From the NCBI RefSeq assembly GCF_000014005.1, contig NC_008009.1:1550001-1614000 (forward strand): a stretch of DNA of 64,000 bases, read 5' to 3'. The position numbers and the translations under genes are program-made. The stretch's first letter is position 1. Each line of letters opens with the position of its first letter. This stretch comes from Candidatus Koribacter versatilis Ellin345 (GTDB lineage Bacteria; Acidobacteriota; Terriglobia; Terriglobales; Acidobacteriaceae). Under the pieces are notes generated by a model. It did no database searches. It was not told the DNA's origin and saw only the letters and a list, made by a program, of their open reading frames with translations. Positions 1 to 9,024 of this stretch are shown here, piece after piece.

Positions 1-322
1 TTGGCGCACCGAGTCAGCACGCATCGCGAGTTGCCCCGCGAACTTCTCCCCTATTTGGTCTTGCTCCGTGTGGGGTTTGCCATGCAACGCGCATCACTGC
101 GCGCCCGGTGCGCTCTTACCGCACCTTTTCACCCTTACCTGCCTTGCGGCGGGCGGTATGTTCTCTGTGGCACTTTCCGTCGAACGCCCTTAACGGCGCC
201 CTCCCGGACGTTATCCGGCACACCACTCTGCGGAGTTCGGACTTTCCTCCCCCACATCAGTACGGCCCCGGCGAACCGGGCGTAAACCGATGCAGCAGCG
301 GCCGTCCGGCCCAGCGGCTAAC
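1..322 (-). ncRNA. rnpB: RNase P RNA (bacterial class A), 3' end cut by window
   Basis: This is the catalytic RNA of ribonuclease P, which trims the 5' leader from tRNA precursors. Read on the minus strand it shows the conserved GAGGAAAGTCC block (plus positions 239-250) and, further 3', the conserved block GAGCAAGACCAAATAGG (about 51-68). A GC-rich P3-like hairpin lies near 295-312. The 5' end is placed about 7 nt after a TATAAT box at 329-334. The 3' conserved region that closes P1 and P4 lies beyond position 1, so roughly the last quarter is missing. Protein reading frames here are shadows. Confidence 0.93.
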
Positions 323-328
323 TTGTCT

Positions 329-334
329 ATTATA
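329..334 (-). promoter_or_regulatory. -10 box of the rnpB promoter
   Basis: A perfect TATAAT on the minus strand sits just upstream of the inferred RNase P RNA start. I see no good TTGACA at the usual distance, so only the -10 element is claimed. Confidence 0.5.
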
Positions 335-472
335 GCGGGCTTCAGGATCGAGCTCTGGCGGCGACGATGGCTCGAACGAGACGTACGCCGACGTTTGCTC
401 CCGGACAACGACTCGTAACACCACCGTACTCTCGCACCTCCGCCGCTTCGTGCTACTGTTTTAAGAGACATA

Positions 473-1189
473 ATGGTCGACATTCACTCGCATATTCTCC
501 CCATGGTGGACGATGGGGCCCGGTCCTGGGAAGTAGCCATTGAGATGGTGAAAATTGCGGAGCGCGACGGCACTACGCACATGGTCGCCACGCCGCACGC
601 CAACTACGAATACAAGTACGATCGCGAGAGCCATACCAAGTTGCTCGCCGAACTCCAGGGCAAAGTGGGGGACGGGATTAAGCTGATCCTGGGCTGCGAT
701 TTTCATTTTTCCTTCGACAACATTGAAGACGCAGTGGCGCACCCGACGCGATACGCGATCGGCGACACGCGCTACATGCTGATCGAACTGAGCGATTTCA
801 GCATCGCGCCGCAGATGCCGAACATGATCTATTCGCTGACGTCGAAGGGGCTGGTGCCGATCCTTACCCATCCTGAGCGCAATCCGATCCTGCAGAACAA
901 GCCCGAGAAGGTCCGCGAGTGGGCGGAAATGGGTGTGCTGGTGCAGGTGACGGCGTCGGCGTTCGTGGGCAAATGGGGCCGCGGCGTGCAGAAACTTGCG
1001 CACTGGTACGCCGAACAAGGGCTGTTACACGTGATTGCCAGCGACGCGCATAGCCTCAATCATCGCAACCCGGTGTTGTCAGAAGCGCGCAAGATTATTG
1101 CGAAAACGTATGGCGAGGACCTTGCACGCGCGGTGTCGGAGACCAATCCGATGGCCATTGTTACGAACCAGCATCTGCCTGAGATGTGA
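473..1189 (+). CDS. CpsB/CapC-family PHP-domain tyrosine phosphatase
   Basis: A 238-residue protein of the PHP metallo-phosphoesterase fold, close to the YwqE/CpsB enzymes. These remove phosphate from tyrosine kinases that control capsule or exopolysaccharide synthesis. Metal-ligand motifs are visible: HSH at residues 5-7, HPER at 133-136 and SDAH at 190-193. Length matches the family (about 240-255). No secretion signal is seen, so it should be cytoplasmic. The start is supported by AAGAGA shortly upstream. No polysaccharide kinase or polymerase gene lies next to it here, so its partner must be elsewhere. A general PHP hydrolase is the alternative. Confidence 0.85.
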   Translation: MVDIHSHILPMVDDGARSWEVAIEMVKIAERDGTTHMVATPHANYEYKYDRESHTKLLAELQGKVGDGIKLILGCDFHFSFDNIEDAVAHPTRYAIGDTRYMLIELSDFSIAPQMPNMIYSLTSKGLVPILTHPERNPILQNKPEKVREWAEMGVLVQVTASAFVGKWGRGVQKLAHWYAEQGLLHVIASDAHSLNHRNPVLSEARKIIAKTYGEDLARAVSETNPMAIVTNQHLPEM

Positions 1190-1260
1190 TCCGCATGCGA
1201 CGGCTGAGGCTCCTGCTGCTCTAATCTGTCTGTCTGCTGAAAGTCGGCAACTGCTGAGAT

Positions 1261-1857
1261 TTGTGGCAAACTCTCCGGGTACACATGTCCGGCGCCTGGG
1301 TCCTGCTCATCTTCGGCATTGTTATCGTTTCGACGATGATGCTGCTCCTGCATCTCACGAAACTCGGCCATATCGTTCACTGCCATATTCCGGACCGGCC
1401 ACGCCGCCGGTTGTTCGTTGCCACGGTGGCGTTTCTTGCGACATTTGTCGGGGTGCGCCTGCTAGTGCTTTGCATTACGCACAGCATCGGGCCATTCGGC
1501 TGGGTGATGATGGGCGGCCGCCATATCCACCACCTGGTTTGGGGAATCTTGATCCTGCTGGCGGTGGGCTACGCGTGGCTCGCTGATCTGGGCAGCGGAA
1601 ACTCGCCCACGGACATCTTTGTTAACCGTCTGCTCGCGAGCATGTATGGCGTGGGCGCCGCTCTGACCCTGGATGAATTCGCCCTCTGGCTGAACCTGCG
1701 CGATGTTTACTGGGCGAAGGAGGGCCGCTCTTCCATAGATGCGGTGATCATTTTTGCGGCCCTGCTGGGAATCGGTGCGTGGGGTTCACCGCTGCTTCAT
1801 CACTTCTTCTTCAAACGGAAGCACACAAAGAAAATCCAGGACGCGGACTGCGAGTAG
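1261..1857 (+). CDS. Small integral membrane protein of unknown function
   Basis: I do not recognise the family. The 198-residue product has about five hydrophobic segments (near residues 10-30, 48-70, 88-108, 123-140 and 160-178). It ends in a basic cytoplasmic-type tail. A His-rich stretch, GGRHIHHLVWG at about residues 80-90, and the segment LDEFALWLNL look conserved-type rather than random and could bind a metal or cofactor. The start given is a TTG; an ATG at 1285 is equally possible and would remove eight residues. It runs alone, between the CpsB-like gene and the oppositely oriented bacterioferritin. Confidence 0.6.
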   Translation: MWQTLRVHMSGAWVLLIFGIVIVSTMMLLLHLTKLGHIVHCHIPDRPRRRLFVATVAFLATFVGVRLLVLCITHSIGPFGWVMMGGRHIHHLVWGILILLAVGYAWLADLGSGNSPTDIFVNRLLASMYGVGAALTLDEFALWLNLRDVYWAKEGRSSIDAVIIFAALLGIGAWGSPLLHHFFFKRKHTKKIQDADCE

Positions 1858-1918
1858 TCTTGCGCGTAAAGTGCTACGGACAGCGTGAGGCGCTGCCCGT
1901 GTCCTCGAAAAATGCGAA

Positions 1919-2389
1919 CTAGTTTTTCACTTGCTGTGCGAGGTAGTTAGCAATTCCCATTTCCTCGATGGCATGTAATTGTGCGTCGAGGAAGTCGGCA
2001 TGGCGCTCTTCGTCCACGAGCATGTGCTCGAAGAGGTCTTCGGTTCCGCGATCGTTGGCGTCGGCGCAGATCTTCATTGCGTCGTTGTATTCACGAATCG
2101 CACCCTGCTCATCTTTTAAGCCGAACTTGAATTGCTCGGTCACGTTGGCGCCGATCTCCGGCTTGAGGCTTACCGTCACTTCCGGCACGGCGTCGAGGAA
2201 CATGATGCGCTCGATGAGCCCTTCGGCGTGACGCATCTCTTCAATGGCGCGTGCTTTCGTCAGCACCGCTAGCCGCGGATAGCCCCAGTTGCTGCACATT
2301 TCCGATTGGGTCATGTATTGCAGAATTGCTGTCATCTCGCCGTGCAGCGCGTGATTCAGTTGTTCGATAACCTTGGGATCGCCTTTCAT
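1919..2389 (-). CDS. bfr: Bacterioferritin
   Basis: Bacterioferritin stores iron in a 24-subunit haem-containing shell, with a di-iron centre that oxidises Fe(II). From the start chosen (ATG at 2389, with GGAGG six bases upstream) the protein has 156 residues, near the family length. Ferroxidase ligands fall in the canonical places: Glu18, Glu51 and His54, plus later Glu residues in KDEQGAIRE and VDEERHADF. Met52, the axial haem ligand that separates bacterioferritin from plain ferritin, is present. A longer frame to 2449 exists but would add 20 residues without a ribosome site. A separate small transcription unit. Confidence 0.95.
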   Translation of the reverse strand: MKGDPKVIEQLNHALHGEMTAILQYMTQSEMCSNWGYPRLAVLTKARAIEEMRHAEGLIERIMFLDAVPEVTVSLKPEIGANVTEQFKFGLKDEQGAIREYNDAMKICADANDRGTEDLFEHMLVDEERHADFLDAQLHAIEEMGIANYLAQQVKN

Positions 2390-2464
2390 CCAATTCCTCC
2401 GCATACATCGTGCAATGGCAGGAAGGGATAGGGCGGTGATGGAGGTCACGAAGGTTTGTGCGCG

Positions 2465-2490
2465 AAAAAGCCCGAGACGAGTCTCGGGCT
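2465..2490 (-). terminator. Rho-independent terminator of the TPR gene
   Basis: On the minus strand a perfect 10-bp stem (2469-2478 with 2481-2490), with a 2-nt turn, is followed by TTTTT. It lies 19 bp after the stop codon of the TPR protein. Confidence 0.85.
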
Positions 2491-2508
2491 GGTTGCAATT
2501 CTGGATTA

Positions 2509-3798
2509 TTACTGCTGCGGTGTGTCGGCGTTCGAATAGCTCCGCGGCCCGGGATCCTCGATGGGGCGGATCGGCGCAATTGTCTTCTTCGGCGGCGCCG
2601 GTCGCTGCATCGTGACTTCTTCGGTGTGCGTGACTACGCCCTCGGCTTCTACTGGCTGCGCGCGGTGCTGCGTGATTTCAACCGTGACATTCCGTACCGG
2701 TTGGCGGTCGCGCGTAAGTAACTCGACATTCGTACCTTGTTCCCGACGCCGTGCCTGCAACGAGGCCTGCTGCGCATCGGTCACACTGGTGTCGTTCACG
2801 CTCGCGATTTCAGCGACCTTCTTGCCTTCCGCGGACTTGCGGGTAGCAACCAGCACCTTCGAATTCGACCGGTTAGCTTCCTGCGCCTTGGCGTAGAAGA
2901 AGTCGGCTGTCTCGCGGTCGCCGTCCATTTCAGAGAGGTAGCCCATGTTGTTCAGCGTGAATGCGTTGTTGGGCTCCAGCTTGTAGGCCTGCTGGAAGTA
3001 TTGGCGAGCGGTCGCGCGCTCATTGCGATTCAGCGCTGATACACCGCGCAGATTCAGACGCGCCACCTGCGCTGCCACGTCTTCCTCTTTGTTCATCAAC
3101 TTCTGGACTTTCTTGGCGTTGTTGTCGGCGATCTGGTCGATCGGCTTGCCGCGCCAGCTCGGATGCACGCTGACCAGCACCGGCTCACGGGAGCCCGAAG
3201 CTGCGGCCTGCGAGTAGTAGCGGTAAGCCTGCTGCAGCTCGCCTTCTTTTTCCTTGGCGTATCCGAGGTTGTTCAGCGTGAAGGGACTCTTCGGATCGAG
3301 TGCCAGGGCTTTTTGCAGCGTGACGTCAGCTTCCGGGGCGCGGTCTTTTTCCAGCAGGCTGATGGCGTAGATATTGAGGCGGTTCACGCGCATCTGGTCG
3401 TCGGCGGCGCTGCCGGCGACTTGCGCAACAGCTTTGCCCTCGGCTTGCTTCAGGGTGGCCTTATAGACCACGGCCTCGGAATTCTGGTCGGCGGCGAGCG
3501 CGTAATAGCGCTGGGCGCGGTCGATTTCGCCGTCGAGCTCGGCCATATAGCCAAGATTGTTCAGCGTGAACGGGTCATCGGGATCGAGTAGGTACGCCTG
3601 GTAGAAAAGCTTCTTGGCGTGCTTGTAATCGTGTTTCTCCACGGCCTTTACGCCGTCCTGGTTCAGCTTCTGCACCGGCGTGGGCTTCGACTTCTTGGGT
3701 AGCTTCAAGTGGATATCGCCGCCAAACGCGACGCCCGCCAGCGACAACACCAGGGCGGTTGTGCCAATCCAACGCAGGGAACGAGAGGCAATAGCCAA
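2509..3798 (-). CDS. Secreted TPR protein built from three repeated modules
   Basis: A 429-residue protein with an N-terminal signal peptide (about residues 1-26, hydrophobic core TTALVLSLAGVAFG) and TPR helices arranged in three similar modules of about 100 residues. Each module carries a near-identical FTLNNLGY/FTLNNMGY motif, followed by a short basic linker with VA(Q/E)IA-type text. The C-terminal 80 residues are Pro/Arg-rich and probably disordered. TPRs mediate protein-protein contacts; the partner is unknown. The start is a TTG at 3798 with GGAGG seven bases upstream. A terminator follows. Probably periplasmic or envelope-associated. I can name no specific function. Confidence 0.8.
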   Translation of the reverse strand: MAIASRSLRWIGTTALVLSLAGVAFGGDIHLKLPKKSKPTPVQKLNQDGVKAVEKHDYKHAKKLFYQAYLLDPDDPFTLNNLGYMAELDGEIDRAQRYYALAADQNSEAVVYKATLKQAEGKAVAQVAGSAADDQMRVNRLNIYAISLLEKDRAPEADVTLQKALALDPKSPFTLNNLGYAKEKEGELQQAYRYYSQAAASGSREPVLVSVHPSWRGKPIDQIADNNAKKVQKLMNKEEDVAAQVARLNLRGVSALNRNERATARQYFQQAYKLEPNNAFTLNNMGYLSEMDGDRETADFFYAKAQEANRSNSKVLVATRKSAEGKKVAEIASVNDTSVTDAQQASLQARRREQGTNVELLTRDRQPVRNVTVEITQHRAQPVEAEGVVTHTEEVTMQRPAPPKKTIAPIRPIEDPGPRSYSNADTPQQ

Positions 3799-3999
3799 GG
3801 GAATTCCTCCGAGCGCACACCCGTCCGTGGAGCGGGCAGCAGCTTCGCTTTCTGTTTGGATGGGAGAAATGGTTCCAGCGTTGTGAGCGGTTGGGAAGGC
3901 GCGGTGATTTTTGAGGAAGAACGCTGCTAACTCCTGAGGGCCAATTCAGCATCCAACCGAGCGAGCAGGAGCACTGTTTCGGAGTTTCCGAGTTCCCCG

Positions 4000-5250
4000 A
4001 TGATCAAGACCTTATTTCTATCGCTGTTATTGTGCGCAAGCTGTGCGCTGGCGCAGAGCGGCACCCGTCCGGATCCCGTTGCCGGAACTTCCTCGGCCCA
4101 GCCCGGAGCCGCTCCGTCAACGACTCCGCAGGCACAGCCAAGTGCTCCTCCGGCGGAGAAACCCGCGACGACGGAACAGAACAATGCGGCCACGCAGGCA
4201 ACGGATGCCAAGACGCCCGCGCCGGCCTCCACGCAGCCACCGACCAACACCAACGACCAGGGTGCTGCCGGCCAAAGCTCTGCGCCGGAGCAGTCCACGC
4301 CGAAGCAGAATGCCAAGCCGCAGAGCGATGCTGCGCCGAACATGGCGAATGTCGAGATAACGCCAGCAGTGAGTGGCGCTCCCGAAACTAAGATTCTTGA
4401 TTCCTCGGCCGTGGGTAAGCATACCGGCGTGACCGGCGCTCCCGATCCGCTGCTCGATGTGCCGCCACTGCCGAAGGGCAAGCCGACGCTGATTGGGGGC
4501 GTCGCGACGAAGGTGGACCGCATCCATAGCCGGGTTACGGTTGAGCCTTACGGCGCGAAGAACAAGATGCCGATCTACATCGACGAGCGCTCGCACATTT
4601 ATCGCAACGGTGTCGAGACGACGATCCAGAGCATCAAGAAGGGCGACCGCGTTTATTTCGACACCATGCTTGACGGCGCCAACGTCTTCGCGAAAAACGT
4701 GCGCGTGATCAGCGAAACCGGCGCAGCCGAAGTGCGCGGCCGGATCACTTCGTACGACGCCGCGCGCGGCGTCATTCAGTTGCAGGATGCACTCTCGTCG
4801 AAACCAGTCAGCTTCCGCATCAGCAACCAGACGCAGGTGAAAGCGCAGCAGGGAACAGCGTCTATGGGCGACATCGCCAAAGGCGCGCTGGTGGATGTGG
4901 TGTTTGCGCCCGACAAGGCGAACCGCGGGATCGCGAAGGAAGTGACACTTCTAGCGAAGCCGGGTGCGAGTTATACGTTCGCCGGCGTGATTACCAACGT
5001 CAATCTTCGCGATGGCGTGGTATCGGTGGAAAACCAGACCGACGGCAAGGTGTACGACATCGAGTTTGACGGCCACAGCAAGAGCGAACGCTCAGGGCTG
5101 AAGATCGGGAACTCGGTGAACATCGCCGCGACTTTCGATGGCGAGAACTACCGCGCCACGAACGTCACCGTGACCGAAGCCGCCGCGAAGCCGAAGGATC
5201 GGCCGGACCAGAAGAAGCCGAAGGCCGACTCCGACGACGACAAGGACTAA
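4000..5250 (+). CDS. Secreted DUF5666 domain protein
   Basis: A 416-residue exported protein. Residues 1-18 form a signal peptide ending in ALA. Residues about 20-150 are low complexity, rich in Ala, Pro, Gln and Thr, like a flexible tether. After that come repeated small beta-domains of the DUF5666 type, each with a pattern like LIGGVATKVD, RGRITSYDA or FAGVITNVN followed by a block on metal- or polymer-like beta strands. The C-terminus is acidic and basic (KKPKADSDDDKD). DUF5666 has no known biochemical role. No operon partner: the upstream TPR gene is divergent and the next gene, an amine oxidase, starts 80 bp later. Confidence 0.75.
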   Translation: MIKTLFLSLLLCASCALAQSGTRPDPVAGTSSAQPGAAPSTTPQAQPSAPPAEKPATTEQNNAATQATDAKTPAPASTQPPTNTNDQGAAGQSSAPEQSTPKQNAKPQSDAAPNMANVEITPAVSGAPETKILDSSAVGKHTGVTGAPDPLLDVPPLPKGKPTLIGGVATKVDRIHSRVTVEPYGAKNKMPIYIDERSHIYRNGVETTIQSIKKGDRVYFDTMLDGANVFAKNVRVISETGAAEVRGRITSYDAARGVIQLQDALSSKPVSFRISNQTQVKAQQGTASMGDIAKGALVDVVFAPDKANRGIAKEVTLLAKPGASYTFAGVITNVNLRDGVVSVENQTDGKVYDIEFDGHSKSERSGLKIGNSVNIAATFDGENYRATNVTVTEAAAKPKDRPDQKKPKADSDDDKD

Positions 5251-5330
5251 ATTCCAGAGCGGGCTGCAAAGTTTATGCTCTCGGCGATATGCTTGCCGGG
5301 AGCATTCGCTTTTTGAGCCAGGGCGAGAGC

Positions 5331-6632
5331 ATGCAGGATGACGTCATCATCATCGGCGCGGGAGTGAGCGGCCTAGCTGCGGCTGCCGAACTCCACGAAG
5401 CTGGTCTTCGTGTGCGAATTCTGGAGGCTCGCGACCGCATCGGCGGCCGCGTTTGGTCGTTGCCGGTGCAAGGCGTGGAGCAGGCGGTTGAACTGGGAGC
5501 GGAGTTTATCCATGGAAAACCGCCGGAACTCTTCGACATCGCTAAACAGGCCCGATTGGATCCCGTTGAACTCGGGGGCGAGAACTTTGCGTCGGATGGC
5601 GATAGGGTTCGGCGCTTCGATTTCTTCCAGCATAGCGAGTCGGTGCTCAACAAACTCGACGATAAAGCACCAGACCGGTCGTTCCTGGAATTCCTGCGCG
5701 AGCATGGAGCCGAAACGAAGCCCGACGCGCAGTGGGCATTGCGCTATGTGCGCGGATTTCACGCGGCTGATCCGGGGCTGATCAGCGTCCATGCGATGGT
5801 GCGCGAGGGTGAAGCCGAAGAAGAGATTGATGGCGATAAGCAGTTTCGGCCGAGCCATGGTTACCAGGCTTTGCTCGACTGGTATTTGAAGCGGCTGGAA
5901 GGCGCGCCCATCGAAGTGAATCACGCTGTCCAGCATGTGAGTTGGAGTTCCGATGGCGTTGCGACCCTGACGATGCAAGGAAACGTGCGACGCTACACGA
6001 TGGCAAGCAAAGCCATCATTACGTTGCCGCTGGCGTTGCTGCAAGCGGGCGCAGTGAAGTTTCATCCGGACCTTCCCGAGAAATGGACGGCTGCGAACAA
6101 GCTGGCCATGGGCAAGGTGCTTCGCGTGACTTTGCAATTCCGCGAGCGGTTCTGGGCCGTGAAGAAAGACGGTCCGCCGGACCTGCACAAGATGCATTTC
6201 CTCATGGCAGACGATGATTATTTCCCGACCTGGTGGACGATGCACCCGGTTGAATCGCCGCTGCTCGTCGGGTGGGCGCCGGATGTTTGTGCAGATAAGC
6301 TTCGCGGGATGTCGCATGAGGAAGTGGTTGCGCAGGCGAAGGCATCTTTGCAGCGAGCGCTGCCGATGTATGCAGCGGAAATTACGAACTCTTTCATCTC
6401 CGGATACTTTCACGACTGGCTGGCTGATCCGTACGCGCTCGGGGCTTACAGCTACGTGAAAGCTGGAGGGCTGGGGGCGCAGGAGGCGCTGGCTTCTCCG
6501 GTTGCCGATACGTTGTTTTTTGCGGGGGAGGCGACAGAGTCGCAGGGCCATCACGCCACGGTGCATGGCGCCATCGCTACCGGGTTGCGAGCGGCGGAGG
6601 AAGTAAAGCGGGCGCTCACATCGCGCAGGTGA
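5331..6632 (+). CDS. FAD-dependent amine oxidase
   Basis: A flavin monoamine oxidase-family enzyme of 433 residues from the chosen start. The N-terminal dinucleotide-binding fold reads VIIIGAGVSGLAAAAEL with ARDRIGGRVW after it. The C-terminal FAD-contact segment, FFAGEATESQGHHATVHGA, is typical of the MAO/polyamine oxidase group. It would oxidise a primary or secondary amine to an imine with H2O2 formation; the substrate cannot be told from sequence. I preferred ATG 5331 because the FAD motif begins five residues later; the frame extends to 5289. No signal peptide, so probably cytoplasmic. Confidence 0.88.
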   Translation: MQDDVIIIGAGVSGLAAAAELHEAGLRVRILEARDRIGGRVWSLPVQGVEQAVELGAEFIHGKPPELFDIAKQARLDPVELGGENFASDGDRVRRFDFFQHSESVLNKLDDKAPDRSFLEFLREHGAETKPDAQWALRYVRGFHAADPGLISVHAMVREGEAEEEIDGDKQFRPSHGYQALLDWYLKRLEGAPIEVNHAVQHVSWSSDGVATLTMQGNVRRYTMASKAIITLPLALLQAGAVKFHPDLPEKWTAANKLAMGKVLRVTLQFRERFWAVKKDGPPDLHKMHFLMADDDYFPTWWTMHPVESPLLVGWAPDVCADKLRGMSHEEVVAQAKASLQRALPMYAAEITNSFISGYFHDWLADPYALGAYSYVKAGGLGAQEALASPVADTLFFAGEATESQGHHATVHGAIATGLRAAEEVKRALTSRR

Positions 6633-6970
6633 CACATCGCACAGCGACCTGTGTCCGTCATCACAGACCCTTCCCATCCCTGCACGTACCCTGCGAGTGT
6701 GGGGCATTCCCACCAGAGCAACTGATCTTTGAAATGAACCGCCGTCCTGGCGACGAAATGACCCGCTGTCATGGCGACCGGAGAATCCGCATAGCGATGC
6801 GGACTCGGAGTGGAGCTACCTTCTGTTTCAAGGTTTTCCACCCGAACTCCTTTGTTTTCAAATTTTTGCCTCTAACCCCTTGTGGCTCAAATTTTTACGA
6901 GATTTCCACAGGCTAAGTTGCTGAAAACAAAATATAGGGGGGAGGGGGGTACCCCCTCAATGAAGGCGAA
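6633..6970. other. Gene-free stretch with a G-tract palindrome
   Basis: No supportable protein or RNA gene in about 340 bp. The notable element is two runs of six G at 6937-6942 and 6944-6949, running into the 12-bp palindrome GGGGGTACCCCC at 6945-6956. The rest is unremarkable AT-richer sequence. Confidence 0.5.
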
Positions 6971-6996
6971 GAAAAGGCACGCCCAAAGCGTGCCCT
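6971..6996 (-). terminator. Rho-independent terminator of the ybjQ-like gene
   Basis: On the minus strand GGCACGC (7-bp stem, 6976-6982 with 6988-6994) closes a five-base loop and is followed by TTTTCTTC. It lies 18 bp after the stop codon of the YbjQ-family gene. Confidence 0.85.
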
Positions 6997-7014
6997 TCAC
7001 GAAGCGTCTCGCGC

Positions 7015-7386
7015 TTATTGTTGCGTCTGTTTCGGCACCACGTAGACCGCAGTTCCATACGCCAGGACTTCGGTGACGCCCTGCATGACTTCGGTGGCGT
7101 CGTAACGCGCGCCGATGACGGCATTCGCGCCGAGTTGGGCGGCATGCTGGATCATGAGTTCGAAGGCCTCATTGCGGGTCCGCTCGCAGAGTTCGGTGAG
7201 GATGGTGATGTTGCCACCGACGAGCGTTTGCAAACTTGCGCCGATGTTGCCGATGATCGAGCGCGAGCGTACGACGATGCCTCGTACGACGCCCAGGTTC
7301 TTGACGATGGTGAACTCGTCGAGTTCAAAAGCGGTGCTGACCATGTGATGCGCTACAACGCCACGCGGCGGAGCTGCGGTTGCCAT
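7015..7386 (-). CDS. YbjQ / UPF0145 family protein
   Basis: A 123-residue protein of the YbjQ/UPF0145 (DUF74, putative heavy-metal-binding) family. Family features visible are VVRGIVVRSRS near residue 35, then a helix with LCERTRNEAFELMIQHA and the GANAVIGARYD strand near residue 88. It forms small pentameric or dodecameric assemblies in solved relatives, but the biological role is not established. The start has AAGGAGG about ten bases upstream, and a terminator follows, so it is a monocistronic unit. Confidence 0.9.
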   Translation of the reverse strand: MATAAPPRGVVAHHMVSTAFELDEFTIVKNLGVVRGIVVRSRSIIGNIGASLQTLVGGNITILTELCERTRNEAFELMIQHAAQLGANAVIGARYDATEVMQGVTEVLAYGTAVYVVPKQTQQ

Positions 7387-7503
7387 TGAGTTCGTTCCCT
7401 CCTTGGGGAAGTCGCAGACAGTTTAGCGCGGGAATGGCCGCTGTGAGCAACGCTGCGCGAATATTACAGGCCATTGATTTATTGCTGAGAAGCGATTGGG
7501 AAT

Positions 7504-7592
7504 TCGGCGTTAGGTTTTTAGGCATCAGGGGAGCCGCAACATCGACTACAGCGCTCTCGTATTGCTAACCCCTAATTCCTAATGCCTAACTC
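7504..7592. repeat. TTAGG-type dispersed inverted repeat, copy 1
   Basis: Left part 7509-7530 reads GCGTTAGG...TTAGGCATCAGG; right part 7564-7592 reads the complement-like CCTAATTCCTAATGCCTAAC. The same vocabulary recurs at 15138-15210 and 15653-15676, always between genes. Confidence 0.55.
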
Positions 7593-9019
7593 CTTGCAGT
7601 TGCCGGCAGAGTGCGTGCCGCACTAACGAGCGCTTGCTGCAGATCGCGAATATGTTCTTCCGTCGTTAAGTAGCTGATGATCATCATGCGCAAGACGCTG
7701 CGACCATTCACCATCGTGGGCGAGATCCAGCGCTGGCCGTCGCGGGTGACTTCTTCGACGATGCGCGTGTGGGCTGCGGCGAGATCTTGCTCGGGCACGC
7801 CCTTCAGGCGGAAATTGAGGATCGGTAATACCTGCGGCACGGCGAGTTCGAAGAGATCGGATTGTTCGAACCAGTCGGCTGCGACTTTCGCGAGCTGAAG
7901 TTGACGGTCGATGAGCTCTTCGTAGGCGGCGCGGCCGTGAACTTTGAGCGTGAGGTAGACCTTGAGCGAGTTCATGCGGCGCGACCACTGCGTGCTGACC
8001 TTGAAGTTGTCGGTCATGGCGGCGTTGGCAAGCTTGGGCATATAGGGCGTCGAGACCTCGAAGGCATCGCGCAAGGCCTGAGGATGGCGGGTGAGGATGA
8101 CACCGGCGGCGAAGGGCATGGCGAGCCACTTGTGCGGATCGATGGTCACGGAGTCGGTGCGCTCGATGCCGCGGACCAAGTCGCGATGCTTGTCGCTGAA
8201 GATGGCAGCAGCACCGTAGGCACCATCGAGATGGAGCCAGAGATTGTGCTTCTCGCAGATGTCGGCCAGGGCAGAGATGTCGTCCACGGCGCCGGAGTTG
8301 GTGGTACCGGCGGTGGCGACTACGCAGAAAGGCTTGTATCCCGCAGATCGATCGTTATCGATTTCCTTAACTAATTTTTCAGGATCAAGCTGGATGCGAT
8401 CGTTGATCGGAATGCGGCGGAGTGCCTTGCGTCCGAGACCGAGGAGACCGACCGATTTGTCGAGCGAGTGATGGGCTTCCGCAGAGCAGTAGACGACGGG
8501 CTGCGCGCCGATGGAGGCGACGCCGTTTTCGATAGCGTCGGGGAAGTGGTGGGCCAGGGCGAGGGCGAGGCCGGAGAAGTTGGCTTCGTTGCCGCCGCTG
8601 GTGAAGGTGCCGTCGAAGGCGGAGTTCCAGCCGACGCGTTCGCCGATCCAGCGGACGGTTTCATTTTCAATCTTGCTGGCCAGTTGGGAACGTGCGAGGG
8701 ATGCGAGTTGCGGATTGAGCGCGGAGACGAGAGCTTCCGCGAGAACCGCCATGTATGTCGGCGTGGGATTCATCAGGCCGAAGTAGTTAGCGGCGGGAAC
8801 GTGGAAGCCGCGGTCAATGAGCTCGGTGGTGAGGTCGTCGAGAACGCGGGTGGCGTCGTCGCCGAGCTCGGGCATGGGCTCGGCGAGCGGGCTGAAGGTG
8901 CGTTCGTTGGCTGGGAGTTGGACGTTGCGCGTGGGCAGCGACTCGAAAAAGTCGTTGATGCGGTCGATGAGTTGATAGCCGAGTCGCTGTCGTTCGTCGC
9001 GTGTAAGTTCGAAGCCCAT
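7586..9019 (-). CDS. PLP-dependent (aromatic amino acid-type) decarboxylase
   Basis: A 477-residue group II pyridoxal-phosphate decarboxylase, related to aromatic-L-amino-acid and glutamate decarboxylases. The cofactor lysine is in the signature DPHKWL. The His that stacks on PLP is in CSAEAHHSLDKS, and the Asp/Ala pair in LWLHLDGAYGAA. It decarboxylates an L-amino acid to an amine; the exact substrate (Trp, Tyr, Glu or other) cannot be read off. It starts five bases after the end of the ada gene on the same strand, so the two are probably one transcript. Cytoplasmic. An amine oxidase gene lies nearby (5331-6632), on the other strand. Confidence 0.88.
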   Translation of the reverse strand: MGFELTRDERQRLGYQLIDRINDFFESLPTRNVQLPANERTFSPLAEPMPELGDDATRVLDDLTTELIDRGFHVPAANYFGLMNPTPTYMAVLAEALVSALNPQLASLARSQLASKIENETVRWIGERVGWNSAFDGTFTSGGNEANFSGLALALAHHFPDAIENGVASIGAQPVVYCSAEAHHSLDKSVGLLGLGRKALRRIPINDRIQLDPEKLVKEIDNDRSAGYKPFCVVATAGTTNSGAVDDISALADICEKHNLWLHLDGAYGAAAIFSDKHRDLVRGIERTDSVTIDPHKWLAMPFAAGVILTRHPQALRDAFEVSTPYMPKLANAAMTDNFKVSTQWSRRMNSLKVYLTLKVHGRAAYEELIDRQLQLAKVAADWFEQSDLFELAVPQVLPILNFRLKGVPEQDLAAAHTRIVEEVTRDGQRWISPTMVNGRSVLRMMIISYLTTEEHIRDLQQALVSAARTLPATARS

Positions 9020-9024
9020 GCTTC

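Noticed and set aside
461-1018. Minus-strand 185-residue frame
   Set aside because: It is antisense to the CpsB-like gene and only reflects its codon bias.
5373-6713. 446-residue minus-strand frame
   Set aside because: Antisense shadow of the amine oxidase.
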